This document shows positions 21,216-30,679 of a stretch of 64,000 nucleotides of DNA, one piece after another. The translations under genes and the position numbers were made by a program. Source of the stretch: Saitoella complicata NRRL Y-17804. Lineage: Eukaryota; Ascomycota; Saitoellomycetes; Saitoellales; Saitoellaceae. Location: contig NW_017566996.1 of the NCBI RefSeq assembly GCF_001661265.1, positions 372,001 to 436,000 of the forward strand, in the 5' to 3' direction. The number at the start of each line of letters is the position of its first letter. Within the stretch, counting starts at the first letter, position 1. Under the pieces are notes generated by a model. That model made no database searches. It saw only the letters and a program-made list of their open reading frames with translations, and was not told the DNA's origin.

Positions 21216-22304
21216 ATGTCAACCTTAACATCCCTCCAACCCACCGAACCCTCCGACTTCCTCGTCCAACGCCTAACCCTCTTCCCCCCCGCCGCCCGCG
21301 CCGACGCCTACATCCTCTCCCTCCTCTCCCCAATGACCAAACACCGCGTCCAACTCCTTTCCCTCGGCCGCGGCAAAAACTGGGCGGGTGCAATCTCCTG
21401 GCTCCCACCTGACCAAGCCCTCGACCTAATCCTTCCGTTCCAGAATATTGACGTATCTCTAGGAGGCCAGGAACGAGCGATACAAGGATTGAAGTGGAGG
21501 GGTGTGAGGAGGTTTGATGAGCAATCGTTGGTGGGGAGCTGTGTTTTGCCTGTGATGGGGGTAGAGATGGTATGGATGTGGGTTGGGCTTGAGGAGGATG
21601 AGGATCGGGTTGGTGGGTGGAAGTTGCATGATATTTTGCCCTTGCCAGGGAGAGAGGAGGTTAAGGAGTGGCTTGAGGCTGCGGAGTTTTATCCTACGGT
21701 TGAGGAGGCGGAGAGAAGGTTTAGGGAGGAGAAGGAGGGGAAGGTTTGTTTCGCGATACACGATCGGTTATAAGGATTTTACTGACGATGCAAACAGGTC
21801 GAGGACAAGCAAGCACCGACAGAAGAAAAGACAGCTGAAGATGAAGAAGATGACGATTACTGGGATCAGTACAACGCGGTTACGGGCGAACCTCTTCAGG
21901 AACTTCCTGAACCAAAAGCTAAGACACCGGCGCTGGAGACCGGGACGCCAGCCACTCAAGATGAGGACACGTATTACAGACAATACGATCAGATTGAATC
22001 TCAGATCGGCGAAGGCGGTCAAGGCATGGAGGGTGTGGAGCAGTCAAAATCGGCGCCTGCGGCGGAAGATGACTGGCTGGCTGTACCGACCGTTAACCAT
22101 CCGGCTTCAACGCCTACAACGAATACAAAGGTATCTGCTCAGGAGCAAGAGCCAGAACAGAAGGATGCGGTGGATGGAGGGAAAATGAAGAGGGTGGTTA
22201 CGAATCATGTGAGGAGCCAGATCAGGGATTTATGCCTACTTGCACTGGGAGCAGGTATTTCAGAGGAGGAGTTCAAGCAGACTGTTCTAGACAGCCTGCC
22301 ATAG
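21216..22304 (+). CDS. Uncharacterised fungal protein
   Basis: The exons 21216–21743 and 21798–22304 (intron 54 bp) give 344 aa. No known domain was recognised. The N-terminal 175 residues look folded (LLSLGRGKNWAGAISWLP, GLKWRGVRRFDEQSLVGS, HDILPLPGREEVKEWLEAA). The second exon is acidic and low in complexity (EEDDDYWDQYNA, YYRQYDQIESQIGEGG) and ends in a helix (VRSQIRDLCLLALGAGISEEEFKQ may be an interaction motif). No signal peptide or membrane segment is seen. The start at 21216 has A at –3. Confidence 0.75.
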
Positions 22305-22505
22305 TCCTCCTCAACAAAAAGGTGCCGTGTCCTAGAATCCTAAGATTGGAAATTAAGTACTACGCCTTAGGGTTCAGCTGCTAGATTTCCCAGGCCATGG
22401 ACGAGACGTGATTCGTGAGTTCGAAAGGACGTATCGCCGTTCGTGTTGAGAGATAAAGTTGCTCAGCCGATCTCTAGTGCCGATCTGTAATTTCTAAATC
22501 TAACT

Positions 22506-23960
22506 CTAATACCTTGGAAACTCCCCGTCAACCTCCCGGCTCCAAGCATCCAAACCCCCAATAACATCCCTAACCACAAACCCCTGACCTTCCCTCTCCC
22601 ACCCCTCCTTCAGTATCCTTGTAGCAGTTTGCGAGTCATTCCCGTACCTACACACCACAAAAATCTCCTTTCCTTCCTGCCCCTGCCCCTGCCCCTGCCC
22701 CGCCTCCTGAAGTACTGCTGGAAGATCATCTGGGTCTTGCTGGAGAGTCCGGAGTGGAACATTGAACGAGTTTGGGAGTGCGGTGATCCCATATTGTGTC
22801 TCATCCCTCACATCCACCACAAGTGCCCTTCCCTTGTCTAGCGCCTCCTTGAGCTCTTGCACCTTGACCCTCTCCTCTCTCCTTAACCTCTCCCCGTCGT
22901 GTAAGCCCACACCCCCACAAAACGCCCCATAATCCACTTCCCCCTTCCGGAAAACTTCGAGAGTGATAGTGGGATTCTCTCCACAAACCACACAATCCTT
23001 CTTCCTTGGCCTCATCTTGATAGACCTCCACGTCATCTCCGGCCACGCCCCAAACAGCAACATCTTCGTTCCCTCTTGTTCTTGCTCTTTTCTGTCTTTC
23101 TCTCCCAATCCGAGGAATTTGATAGCCTCCAAAGCCTGCAAAACACCCATCACGCCCACTACAGGCCCCAACACCCCACTATCCCCACATGTTTCTACCC
23201 CAACTGGTGCCCTCGGGAAGATACACCGATAGCACGGGCCCTCCTTCCCTTTGAGAAAATGCGTCAGAGTTCCTTCGAGTTTGAGGGCCGAGGCAGAAAT
23301 GAGGGGTTTCCGGTTGAGGAGAACACAGGTGTCGGAGATGAGGTAGCGGGTTAGGGGGGTGTCGGTGCAGTCTAAGATTAGATCGTAGGGGGCGAGGGTG
23401 TCGAGGGAGTTATTAGGGGTGAGATGTTCTTCGTAGATGACGAGGTTGACATTTGGGTTTAACCTAATCCTGACTATTAGCACATCGACCTTCACAAGCA
23501 CTAGGATATGGACATACCGCTTGAGATACTCTCGTGCACCCTCAACCTTCGCCTTGCCCTCACAACCCCCGTACATAACCTGCCGATGTAGGTTGCTAAC
23601 ATCAACCACATCCCCATCCACAACCCCTACCGTCCCCACCCCCGAGCCCACAAGATACATCAGCGCTGGAGAACCGAGACCACCAGCTCCGATTACGAGG
23701 ACAGAGGATTGTTTGAGACGGAGCTGGCCAGAGAGGCCAAGAGGCGGAAGGAGGAGTTGGCGGCCGTAGCGGAGGTATTCGGGGAGGCTGAGCTTGAAGT
23801 CATTGCTATCTTCGTAGGATCCGTTCGGCGTTGTGGTTGTAGTTGGAGCAGGAGCAGGAGGAGCGGAAGAGGCAGCAGCACTCTTGAACTCCTCCAGTTC
23901 GCGTTCCAACTCAGCGATCCTTGCCTTCAACTCTTCTTTTGATGGATCGGAGCTGGACAT
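22506..23960 (-). CDS. UBA4: Adenylyltransferase/sulfurtransferase UBA4 (MOCS3)
   Basis: Uba4/MOCS3 adenylates and thiolates the C-terminal glycine of Urm1 for tRNA thiolation and, in species with molybdenum cofactor, of MOCS2A. Exons on the minus strand are 23518–23960 and 22506–23469. The 48-bp intron is a multiple of three, so the frame stays open if it is retained. An N-terminal coiled coil (ELKARIAELERELEEF) precedes the MoeB/E1 domain: RYGRQLLLP, IGAGGLGSPALMYL, GVVDGDVVDVSNLHRQV, a zinc pair CYRC and CVVC, and ETCGDSGVLGPVVGVMG with the E1 Cys. The rhodanese domain at the C-terminus has active-site VVCRYGNDSQ. An in-frame ATG at 24083 would add 41 residues; 23960 gives the usual fungal N-terminus. 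Confidence 0.94.
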   Translation of the reverse strand: MSSSDPSKEELKARIAELERELEEFKSAAASSAPPAPAPTTTTTPNGSYEDSNDFKLSLPEYLRYGRQLLLPPLGLSGQLRLKQSSVLVIGAGGLGSPALMYLVGSGVGTVGVVDGDVVDVSNLHRQVMYGGCEGKAKVEGAREYLKRYVHILVLVKVDVLIVRIRLNPNVNLVIYEEHLTPNNSLDTLAPYDLILDCTDTPLTRYLISDTCVLLNRKPLISASALKLEGTLTHFLKGKEGPCYRCIFPRAPVGVETCGDSGVLGPVVGVMGVLQALEAIKFLGLGEKDRKEQEQEGTKMLLFGAWPEMTWRSIKMRPRKKDCVVCGENPTITLEVFRKGEVDYGAFCGGVGLHDGERLRREERVKVQELKEALDKGRALVVDVRDETQYGITALPNSFNVPLRTLQQDPDDLPAVLQEAGQGQGQGQEGKEIFVVCRYGNDSQTATRILKEGWEREGQGFVVRDVIGGLDAWSREVDGEFPRY

Positions 23961-24396
23961 TGTGTTATCACTATCTTTGTTAAGGTTGTCGTCGTGATGT
24001 TCGGGATTGGCGTGACGTGCCCTGGGGTACGACGTCGTACACGCACGGTCCAGCTTCCTCATAAAACTACGAGACGTACCCATGATGTATCTGGAATTGA
24101 AATTGATCCACTAACTATACTAACCTGAGGAATACACAGAACCGAGTCAAGACCTAACACGAAAGCAACATAACCGAGGGTATTGATATGAAGGTATAAC
24201 CAACCAACCGACTGAACGGAATAAACAAACGAGAGAAGAAGAACACCACACAAGTCCGTAACATAAACCAAACCAAACCCACATGAAATCACCAGCACCA
24301 GTATTAAACCAATCACTCCAACCAGAAACCAGAACCGACAATAACCAGAAACCAGAGAATATAGAACATAATCCCACGCATCCTAACCGTAGACAA
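23961..24396. other. Intergenic
   Basis: This 436-bp spacer lies between two minus-strand genes. It has short imperfect repeats of CCAGAAACCAGAA type near 24318–24356 and AACCAACCAACC near 24198–24210. A hydrophobic minus-strand frame here is judged to be chance. Confidence 0.4.
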
Positions 24397-25898
24397 TCAC
24401 CAATTCACAACATCGATGCCACCAGGCAGCCTAAATCCAGACTGAGCAGGCTTCGCCGCCTCAGCCGGGGCAGCCATAATACCACCAATGGACATAACCC
24501 CAAGTCCATACCCATGTCCCTGAACCTGGACAGGAACAGCGTGAACAGGAGGCGGCGTAATAATCTCCAACTCACTCCTCACACTCGGCGAACTCTCTAC
24601 GCCACCACTAGCGACAAGCTCCGGCACTTCAATTGGGACTTCATCGTCTTCAGCCTCGGAGGCGGATGAGATTGCGACATCGTCGGCGGGGAGGACGTTG
24701 TCCAAGGGATCGAAGGAAGAGGAGGAAAGAGCGGGTGAGGCAGAGGCGATGTCGGTGAGTGTCTTCTCGCCGTCCCAGCGCCAGCGCCGGCCAAGGTATT
24801 CGAATTCACCGCCTCGTGGTTGGTCGTATGACCAGCGCACTGTCGGACCAGCCGAGAGTAGCTGCAGCGAGCGTGAGGCGGAGAGGAGCTGGATCAAATC
24901 ATCTGTGGTGTAGATCTCCACCTCGAGTGCGATGGTCTCCGGAAGAGGAGGCGGGGTCACGTAGGTATACTTGACCCTCTTGGCGGTAGCTGCGTCGGCG
25001 AGCTCTGTCAACTCCTCGTAGCGAGACCGCTTCTTCGTCTTCCTATCAGCCGGGACAAGGCGAGGCTTCTCCGGTACACGATCGGCATCATTGTCCTCAA
25101 TGACGGCATCAGGGACATTCTTCGGAGCAATCAGACGAGGCGCTTTGTTCGCACCACCAGGCTGACTCGACCTTCTTCTACGCTTCTTAAGCGCGCTATC
25201 GTCGAGCGTGAGAGTTCCATACCCAGCGTGATCAGGCGTCAAACACGTATCCGGAAAGTCCGGGCCAAATATCGGAACCAAAGTATACCGAATCTCATAG
25301 CATGTACGCTCAGCCAAACGTTTCGCGACGTCGAATGGCACCCAAGTCCCCTGAATCTTGAGATACCCGCCTCTGATACGAACGATCAGACCTTGGAGTT
25401 CGGGGTGGTTCTCGAGGAGTTTGACGACGTCTGCTTTCTGGTTTCCGAGGCCTTTCCAGATTCCGGTGAGGTGGATGTAGCCGGACGTATAGTCCCACAT
25501 GACCGCATGATCTTTGAGTGGGTATTCGAAGACTGTAGGGGTAGCATACAATTAGCTCAAGTTCAATTGGACTGGTAGGGGTTGCAGGAGAGTGACTCAC
25601 CAGAGAGATAACCGCGATCGTCCACGGAGGTGGCATACTTGGCCTTCTTGATCTGTTTCACCACCCCAGATATCCTCTCGGCATAGGGAGCGTTGGGACC
25701 GGTGGGACGGTGGATGTCGTAGAGGATTTCGTCGGCGTCGCCCGAGGGGGTGATGATTTGGGGAATTCGATTGTTTTGCTGGGGGGAGTGTGACTTGTAG
25801 TTGAACGAGGCTGCTGAGTTGGATGGGCGTGTGACTCTGCGGGACGGCGGATCAAGTCGCTCAGGAGTCCGAGCAATCGAGGCACGAGAGGCCAACAT
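24397..25898 (-). CDS. APSES (KilA-N) transcription factor, Xbp1-like
   Basis: This is a fungal APSES-family DNA-binding protein of 477 aa. Exons on the minus strand are 25601–25898 and 24397–25532 (intron 68 bp). The DNA-binding domain (about residues 100–205) reads VFEYPLKDHAVMWDYTSGYI, then RGGYLKIQGTWVPFDVAKRL and RYTLVPIFGPDFPDTC. The last two blocks are the Xbp1 type rather than the StuA or Mbp1 type. A basic stretch (KKRRRRSS, about residue 230; KTKKRSRYEE, about 270) may be a nuclear signal. The rest is low in complexity. In yeast, Xbp1 is a stress- and quiescence-induced repressor that binds CTCGAG. Nine CTCGAG sites lie upstream of this gene, so self-repression is possible but inferred. 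Confidence 0.9.
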
Positions 25899-27754
25899 CG
25901 TTGTCGTTATCGTTTGTTGTAGATAGTAAGCAGATCGAGAGGTTTGACGGAGGATTGATCGAGGAGAAGAGCGTTGTTGGTGTTGTTATCGCAGAGACCT
26001 CGAGGAGCGGGGGGTGCGGTCGAGGTGTATGGTTGGGATGATGGTCGGGTCCGGTGGCCAAGGTTAAGGCAAGCCTCGGTGGAAGCGGCAGCCAGCGCTC
26101 AGGTGTTAATTGATTGTGGTGAGACCGGGGTCGGGCAAAGCGGGCAATGCGGTCAATGCGTGAAGCGCCCAATGACGACGGCTGAATCAGAGCAAGCTGG
26201 GACGTGAAGAACCCAATGGAAAACGTAGAAGGGAGCAGTTGCGTTTGTTTGTAGCATACTGGGTGGGAGGTTCGCCCTGGATAAAGGACCCGGTTACGTC
26301 GGCCCTCGGCCAAGCCCGCGCCTCGAGGCCGAGCTCTGCGAAGGCAGGTGACACCATCGCTATCGACAAGACCAGATCGGCATTGTTCTGAACCCCTCAA
26401 AATGGGTACATGTGGCTCGGATGCTATGCCCCGCTGCGAGACAACTCCAGCTACTGTAGCTCGACGTAACAGGGACAACGATCCCCTTTCTCGGTATTCA
26501 CCGCCGGGGCTGATGGCGCACCCCTCGAGCCAACATTGCAGGGCCTCTAGTGCACGGCACGGGCCCGACGGTTAACGCTTACGTTGGCTAGTTCTGTACA
26601 TGTAATTGGATATGCCTCGAGTTTGGTCTCGGTCCAAGTCTGGGTCTCGGTCTCGAGCGGTGGGGGTAATAATACATTGCAGGAGTGTAGTATCGGCAGC
26701 CTTGTGAATCGTACTGTGCTCGGATCGCGATGTCGACGGCCTAGTTCATAAGTCATGCGCTTTGATTACCCTCCTCTAACCCTTGCAAACAACTGCCTCG
26801 ATCGCTCGATTGCCTTCGACGTGGACCTCGAAGCTCAGCAGCTGATCCTCCTCGGGCTCCCAGCCGAACAACCCAAAACAAACAAGATGCCCCATGAGTC
26901 ACTCTCACCCTCCCTTTCAACGTCTCGAGAAAGCTAGACACCCCTTAACAAGCCCGAGGCGCGGGCCATACATTGTGGGGGTTGGCGGCTGGCGCGCACT
27001 CTGTCCTCGCTTTGTGTGCGTCGGACACCTGACCACGCCTGCAGAAGCGCCATATGACGCTCGGCCGCAGCTGCGATATCGATACGTTATGGAGGATTGG
27101 CTGGCCTTGGTAGATCACGGGGTTTCGTCGGGGCTTTCGAGGCTTGGGAGTTTGGCCGACGGGGGTTTGATCCAGCTGCCGTAACCGGCGATGGGCGCAC
27201 GTTGGTGGGGCATGTGCACATGATCAGGACTTGTTAAACAGGGAATTGGCATGCTTAGGAGATCGAGGCATATGGAAGATGAGTCAGGAGATGGACAGGT
27301 CCGTAGGTTTTCTCGGCCCAATTGAGGTCGCATGGCAGCCCCGCGTCCGTAAGCGGGTAAGCGGCTCGATCTTTACATTCTCGATCCGGGCACTCAAGGG
27401 AGAGAAATCGGACCGCGGAGGCTGTGTACTCCAGCCAGATCCTGTCGAGGAGGGCACAAAACACGGGTCGTGCGTGCTCGACTGGAGTGCGGCGTGTGAC
27501 AGGTGTGCATAACGACAATAAATGAAGGCGGTCCGCTGAGGGGCTCGAGAGTGCCGACGGTTCGGCATTTGCCACTGCACCTGACGTCGACGTCGACCCT
27601 GCCGGATCATCCAGTTCTCGAGATGACTCCTCGAGGAACTCATGTTACAACGCATCCCATTCCCATCCACGGATTGACGTCACCCCATCACCTCCATGCT
27701 ATGTAATCTCTTCCATCCCAACGATTCCTCAGACGACATATTAAAGGTTCGGTC
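25899..27754. other. Long intergenic region upstream of the Xbp1-like gene
   Basis: No gene was recognised in this stretch of almost 1.9 kb. Open frames are short and lack family resemblance. Its clearest structure is the repeated hexamer CTCGAG (separate entry). It is probably an extended promoter or 5' leader of the APSES gene. Confidence 0.5.
25999..27635. promoter_or_regulatory. Cluster of nine CTCGAG (Xbp1-type) sites
   Basis: CTCGAG occurs at 25999, 26332, 26524, 26616, 26652, 26924, 27544, 27617 and 27630. About 0.4 would be expected in 1.6 kb of random sequence. The other long spacer in the window (47518–51332) has only two (48216 and 50349). The site at 26332 has the extended form GCCTCGAGGC, close to the yeast Xbp1 consensus. 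The cluster begins about 100 bp upstream of the Xbp1-like start codon. Function is inferred. Confidence 0.6.
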
Positions 27755-28591
27755 ATGCCCTCGGCTACGTATCGTCCTATCAATCATTTTGCATACAGAA
27801 AGTATAGGGAATCGCAAGCTATGATAACACTATATAGCGGGTTGGAAGCGAGGAAGGTCTGGTGCAAACTGCCAGTGATGAGTGCGCGCGCGTGCGGTTG
27901 CAAGGGCGGCGTGGGAAATATCGACTTGCGGAACGGTGAGTTGGAAACGTCTGGTTACGTTTGAGTGCCCCAAACCTCTTGACAAACCGAGCGGTGCTGA
28001 ACTACTACTACAAGTACATAGGCACCCCTACCCACTCACCTAAGATTTGTTGTACAGTCAGTGCCAGAATTGACATATCTCGTCGCGGAGACGGAAGCCA
28101 ATGACTTTGAACGTTTTCAAACTTACGAGGAGTATCTCGTCCTCTATCCCGGTGTGACGCTTGATCACATAGACATACCTCCCGAGCCACACCTCATCAC
28201 CAGTCTAAAGTACGAGGCCCTAGATGAGGTGAGTAATCTTTGGGTTTACCAATACCCAATATCATACAGCAGCTGCTCCTTCCCGACGTATCCAGTTACA
28301 GCTAAAGTGAACCCCCAGCTGCTATAGCCGTGCATTTCCGACAACTGCGACTCCGCCCCATCGCAACACGCGCGCGCGATCATCGCCAAGTCTTGCCCAA
28401 ATGTTAAGTCAAGGGTCAAGTGGACATGTGATCCTCCATATGAAGATCCTGAAATCGAGATCTTAATGAAGGACGGGCCGGGCAGTACAAAAAGGGAAGG
28501 GTGCGCTGTTGCGATTGGAGTTGCGACAGAAAGTCTAAGGACAAGTAAAGCGCAATGTCTACCTCCGACGACTACAACGAAGAACTCATGA
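27755..28591 (+). CDS. Possible orphan gene overlapping the stomatin start
   Basis: This is a candidate only. Three segments, 27755–27935, 28062–28228 and 28328–28591, join in phase across GT–AG sites (donors GTGAGTTGG and GTGAGTAAT; acceptors GTCAG and TATAG) into 203 codons. The middle part is protein-like (ETEANDFERFQTYEEYLVL, LDHIDIPPEPHLITSLKY). The last part is Cys-containing (PCISDNCDSAPSQHARAI, SRVKWTCDPPYEDPEIE). No family was recognised. Weak points: the introns (126 and 99 bp) are longer than is usual here, and the 3' end overlaps the stomatin start codon by 37 bp in another frame. It could be a decayed gene. Confidence 0.3.
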
Positions 28592-29678
28592 ACCGCCGCA
28601 CCCTCCCCTCCGCCTCTGGTACTGGCGCCGCCGGCGGCTTCATCGAGGTTCAGCCTCCTAAGAAGTCTGAGTTGCAGCCGAGCTATGCGCAGACTCTTGA
28701 AGGGGAGGACGATTCCAATTTGGGGTTTTATCCGAGGATGATTAATACGCTTGGGAGTTTCTTTGGGACTTGTGGGAGTATTCCTGGGTGTTTTTGTTGT
28801 CCGAATCCCTACAAGGTATTGCGCCTCTGCCCTCTTCTCTCCATCTACACAACCGTCTTTGCGGGGATGAATGCTGACGGACAATTGTCACGTAGGAAGT
28901 TCAACAAGGCAACGTCGGCCTCATCACGAAATTCGGTCGCTTCCACCGCGCCGTCGACCCTGGCCTCAGCAAGATTAACCCCTTCTCCGAGAAGCTCTTC
29001 CAAGTCGACATCAAAATCCAAGTCGTCGAGGTCCCGCGTCAAATCTGCATGACGAAAGATAACGTGAATGTCGTGATCAACTCGGTGATGTATTACCACA
29101 TTATCTCACCCCATCGCGCCGCGTTTGGCATTGCGAATGTGAGGCAGGCGTTGATCGAGCGTACGCAAACCACCCTCAGGGACGTGTTGGGCGCCAGAGT
29201 CCTCCAAGACGTGATCGAACGCCGCGAAGAAATCGCCCTCTCCATCGAAGAAATAATCGCCCACGTAGCCTCAACCTGGGGCGTAAAAGTCGAATCCATC
29301 CTCATCAAAGACATCGAATTCTCCACAGATCTCCAAGCTTCCCTCTCTATGGCCGCACAATCAAAGAGAATCGGAGAGAGTAAGATCATTACGGCGAAAG
29401 CGGAGGTGGAGGCGGCAAAGTTGATGAGGCAGAGTGCGGATATTTTGAGTAGTAGTGCGGCAATGCAGATTAGGTATTTGGAGACGATGCAGGCTATGGC
29501 GAAGACGGCGGGGGCGAAGGTTATTTTTATGCCGAGTTCGGGGGGTGGGGAGGGGGGTACCGGTGTTACCACTGTCCAGCCGGGGTTGCAGGGCAATGGG
29601 AGTTTGAGTCCGCCGATTGCAGGCTTTGGTGGTGGACTGGATGATGTGATGAAGGCTACGGTTTTGAACGATTACTAG
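28555..29678 (+). CDS. Stomatin-like SPFH/Band 7 membrane protein
   Basis: This is a stomatin-family scaffold protein of 347 aa. Exons are 28555–28815 and 28896–29678 (intron 80 bp). A polar N-terminus leads to a short Cys-rich hydrophobic segment (GTCGSIPGCFCCPNPYK, about residues 71–87) typical of hairpin insertion and palmitoylation. The SPFH domain (about 88–270) has GNVGLITKFGRFHRAVDPGL, NVVINSVMYYHI, RTQTTLRDVLG and WGVKVESILIKDIEF. The C-terminal oligomerisation helix has AEVEAAKLMRQSADILSS, followed by a Gly-rich tail. It is probably at the plasma membrane or an endomembrane; the exact site is not visible. Confidence 0.93.
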
Positions 29679-29994
29679 GAGGTGGAACTGAGGATTTTTG
29701 TCGGGTTTGTTGCACTTACGGCTAGGAATGATCTTGGATCTGGAGGACGGGAAGGACGGAGACAGACAGGGATCAGGACGGGTACTGTCGCTATAATCGT
29801 AATCGCTACCATTTATACCCATATAATGAATGACCTTGTAATGCCCCTTCATATACGAGAACCCGGGATATCTACGTTCATGCACATCCCGGTACCAGTC
29901 TGGGATATTTAACCTGTGGTGCTTTCTTTCACATTCCATAGGTTCCCGAGCAAAACCCAATCTATGTTCCCTCCATACCTTGTTCTCATGAGAT
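29679..29994. other. Intergenic between convergent genes
   Basis: This 316-bp spacer lies between the 3' ends of the stomatin gene and MOCS2A. No feature was recognised. Confidence 0.4.
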
Positions 29995-30351
29995 CTACCC
30001 TCCACTCACAGGCGGAATTACCGCAACTTCATCCCCAGCCTTAACCCTCGTCTCTGCCTTCCCAGCCAACTCCTCCTCCAGATCAACATACTCCACATTT
30101 ACCGCAAGCCCAGCTGTATTTATAACTTTCTCCATCTTCTCGCCGTGGCGCTCAATGATGAGTTTGACCGCCTCTTTCACTGTGATAGAGTCCGTGCCTG
30201 CTGGGAGGGGGATTGACTCTGATGAGAGGCCTGAAGCGGCGTCGCGCGAGGAAGCAAAGTATAACATTGTGAAGCTCTAAAATGTGTAGTTTGTTAGCAC
30301 TTGCAGGGTGCCAGTAAAGGAAAAATTGGTAATTACTTGAGATGAGGCCAT
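29995..30351 (-). CDS. MOCS2A: Molybdopterin synthase small subunit MOCS2A (MoaD/CnxG)
   Basis: This is a ubiquitin-fold sulfur carrier of molybdopterin synthase. Its C-terminal Gly-Gly is adenylated and thiolated by Uba4/MOCS3. Exons on the minus strand are 30337–30351 (15 nt, MASSQ) and 29995–30276 (intron 60 bp), giving 98 aa. The sequence SFTMLYFASSRDAAG-like start, VKEAVKLIIERHG and NVEYVDLEEELAG lead to DEVAVIPPVSGG at the terminus, the required double glycine. It is divergent from MOCS1, with 328 bp between starts. The large subunit MOCS2B is not in this window. Confidence 0.93.
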
Positions 30352-30679
30352 GGGAATTGGATGTGGAAGTGCACCGAGCCCGGGGAAAGTGATGTACAGT
30401 AACGTCAAGGCGTAGATGTCGCGATTCCGAATTCAGTATCAAGACTACGGATTAACATTCGCTTTCCAGTCGGTTGAATTCTCAGGTATCTTATCTCAGC
30501 TCATCCCATCACCCTCCGTATTGGCCGCTTTAGCCGTCGACCGCCGTCCAACCCGCGCCACATGATGCGCCCCCGCCGTATCTCGAGGTTTGGTGCAACG
30601 GCCCGCGGGAGTCGCCGAATCATCGAAGCATTGTTGTCAGCAGCATTTATCCTCGAGAACATCGACGACTGAGTCAAAA
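30352..30679. promoter_or_regulatory. Shared promoter region MOCS2A / MOCS1
   Basis: This 328-bp spacer lies between head-to-head starts of two genes of the same pathway and probably acts as a bidirectional promoter. No TATA box or known site was picked out. Shared regulation is inferred from layout. Confidence 0.5.

Noticed and set aside
24059-24377. Small hydrophobic frames on the minus strand
   Set aside because: They lie in a repetitive AC-rich 3' spacer. The complement of such sequence naturally reads as Val/Leu/Gly, and no start or splice support exists.
28246-28884. 212-codon minus-strand frame opposite the stomatin start
   Set aside because: It is antisense to a well-supported gene and promoter, with no recognisable domain.
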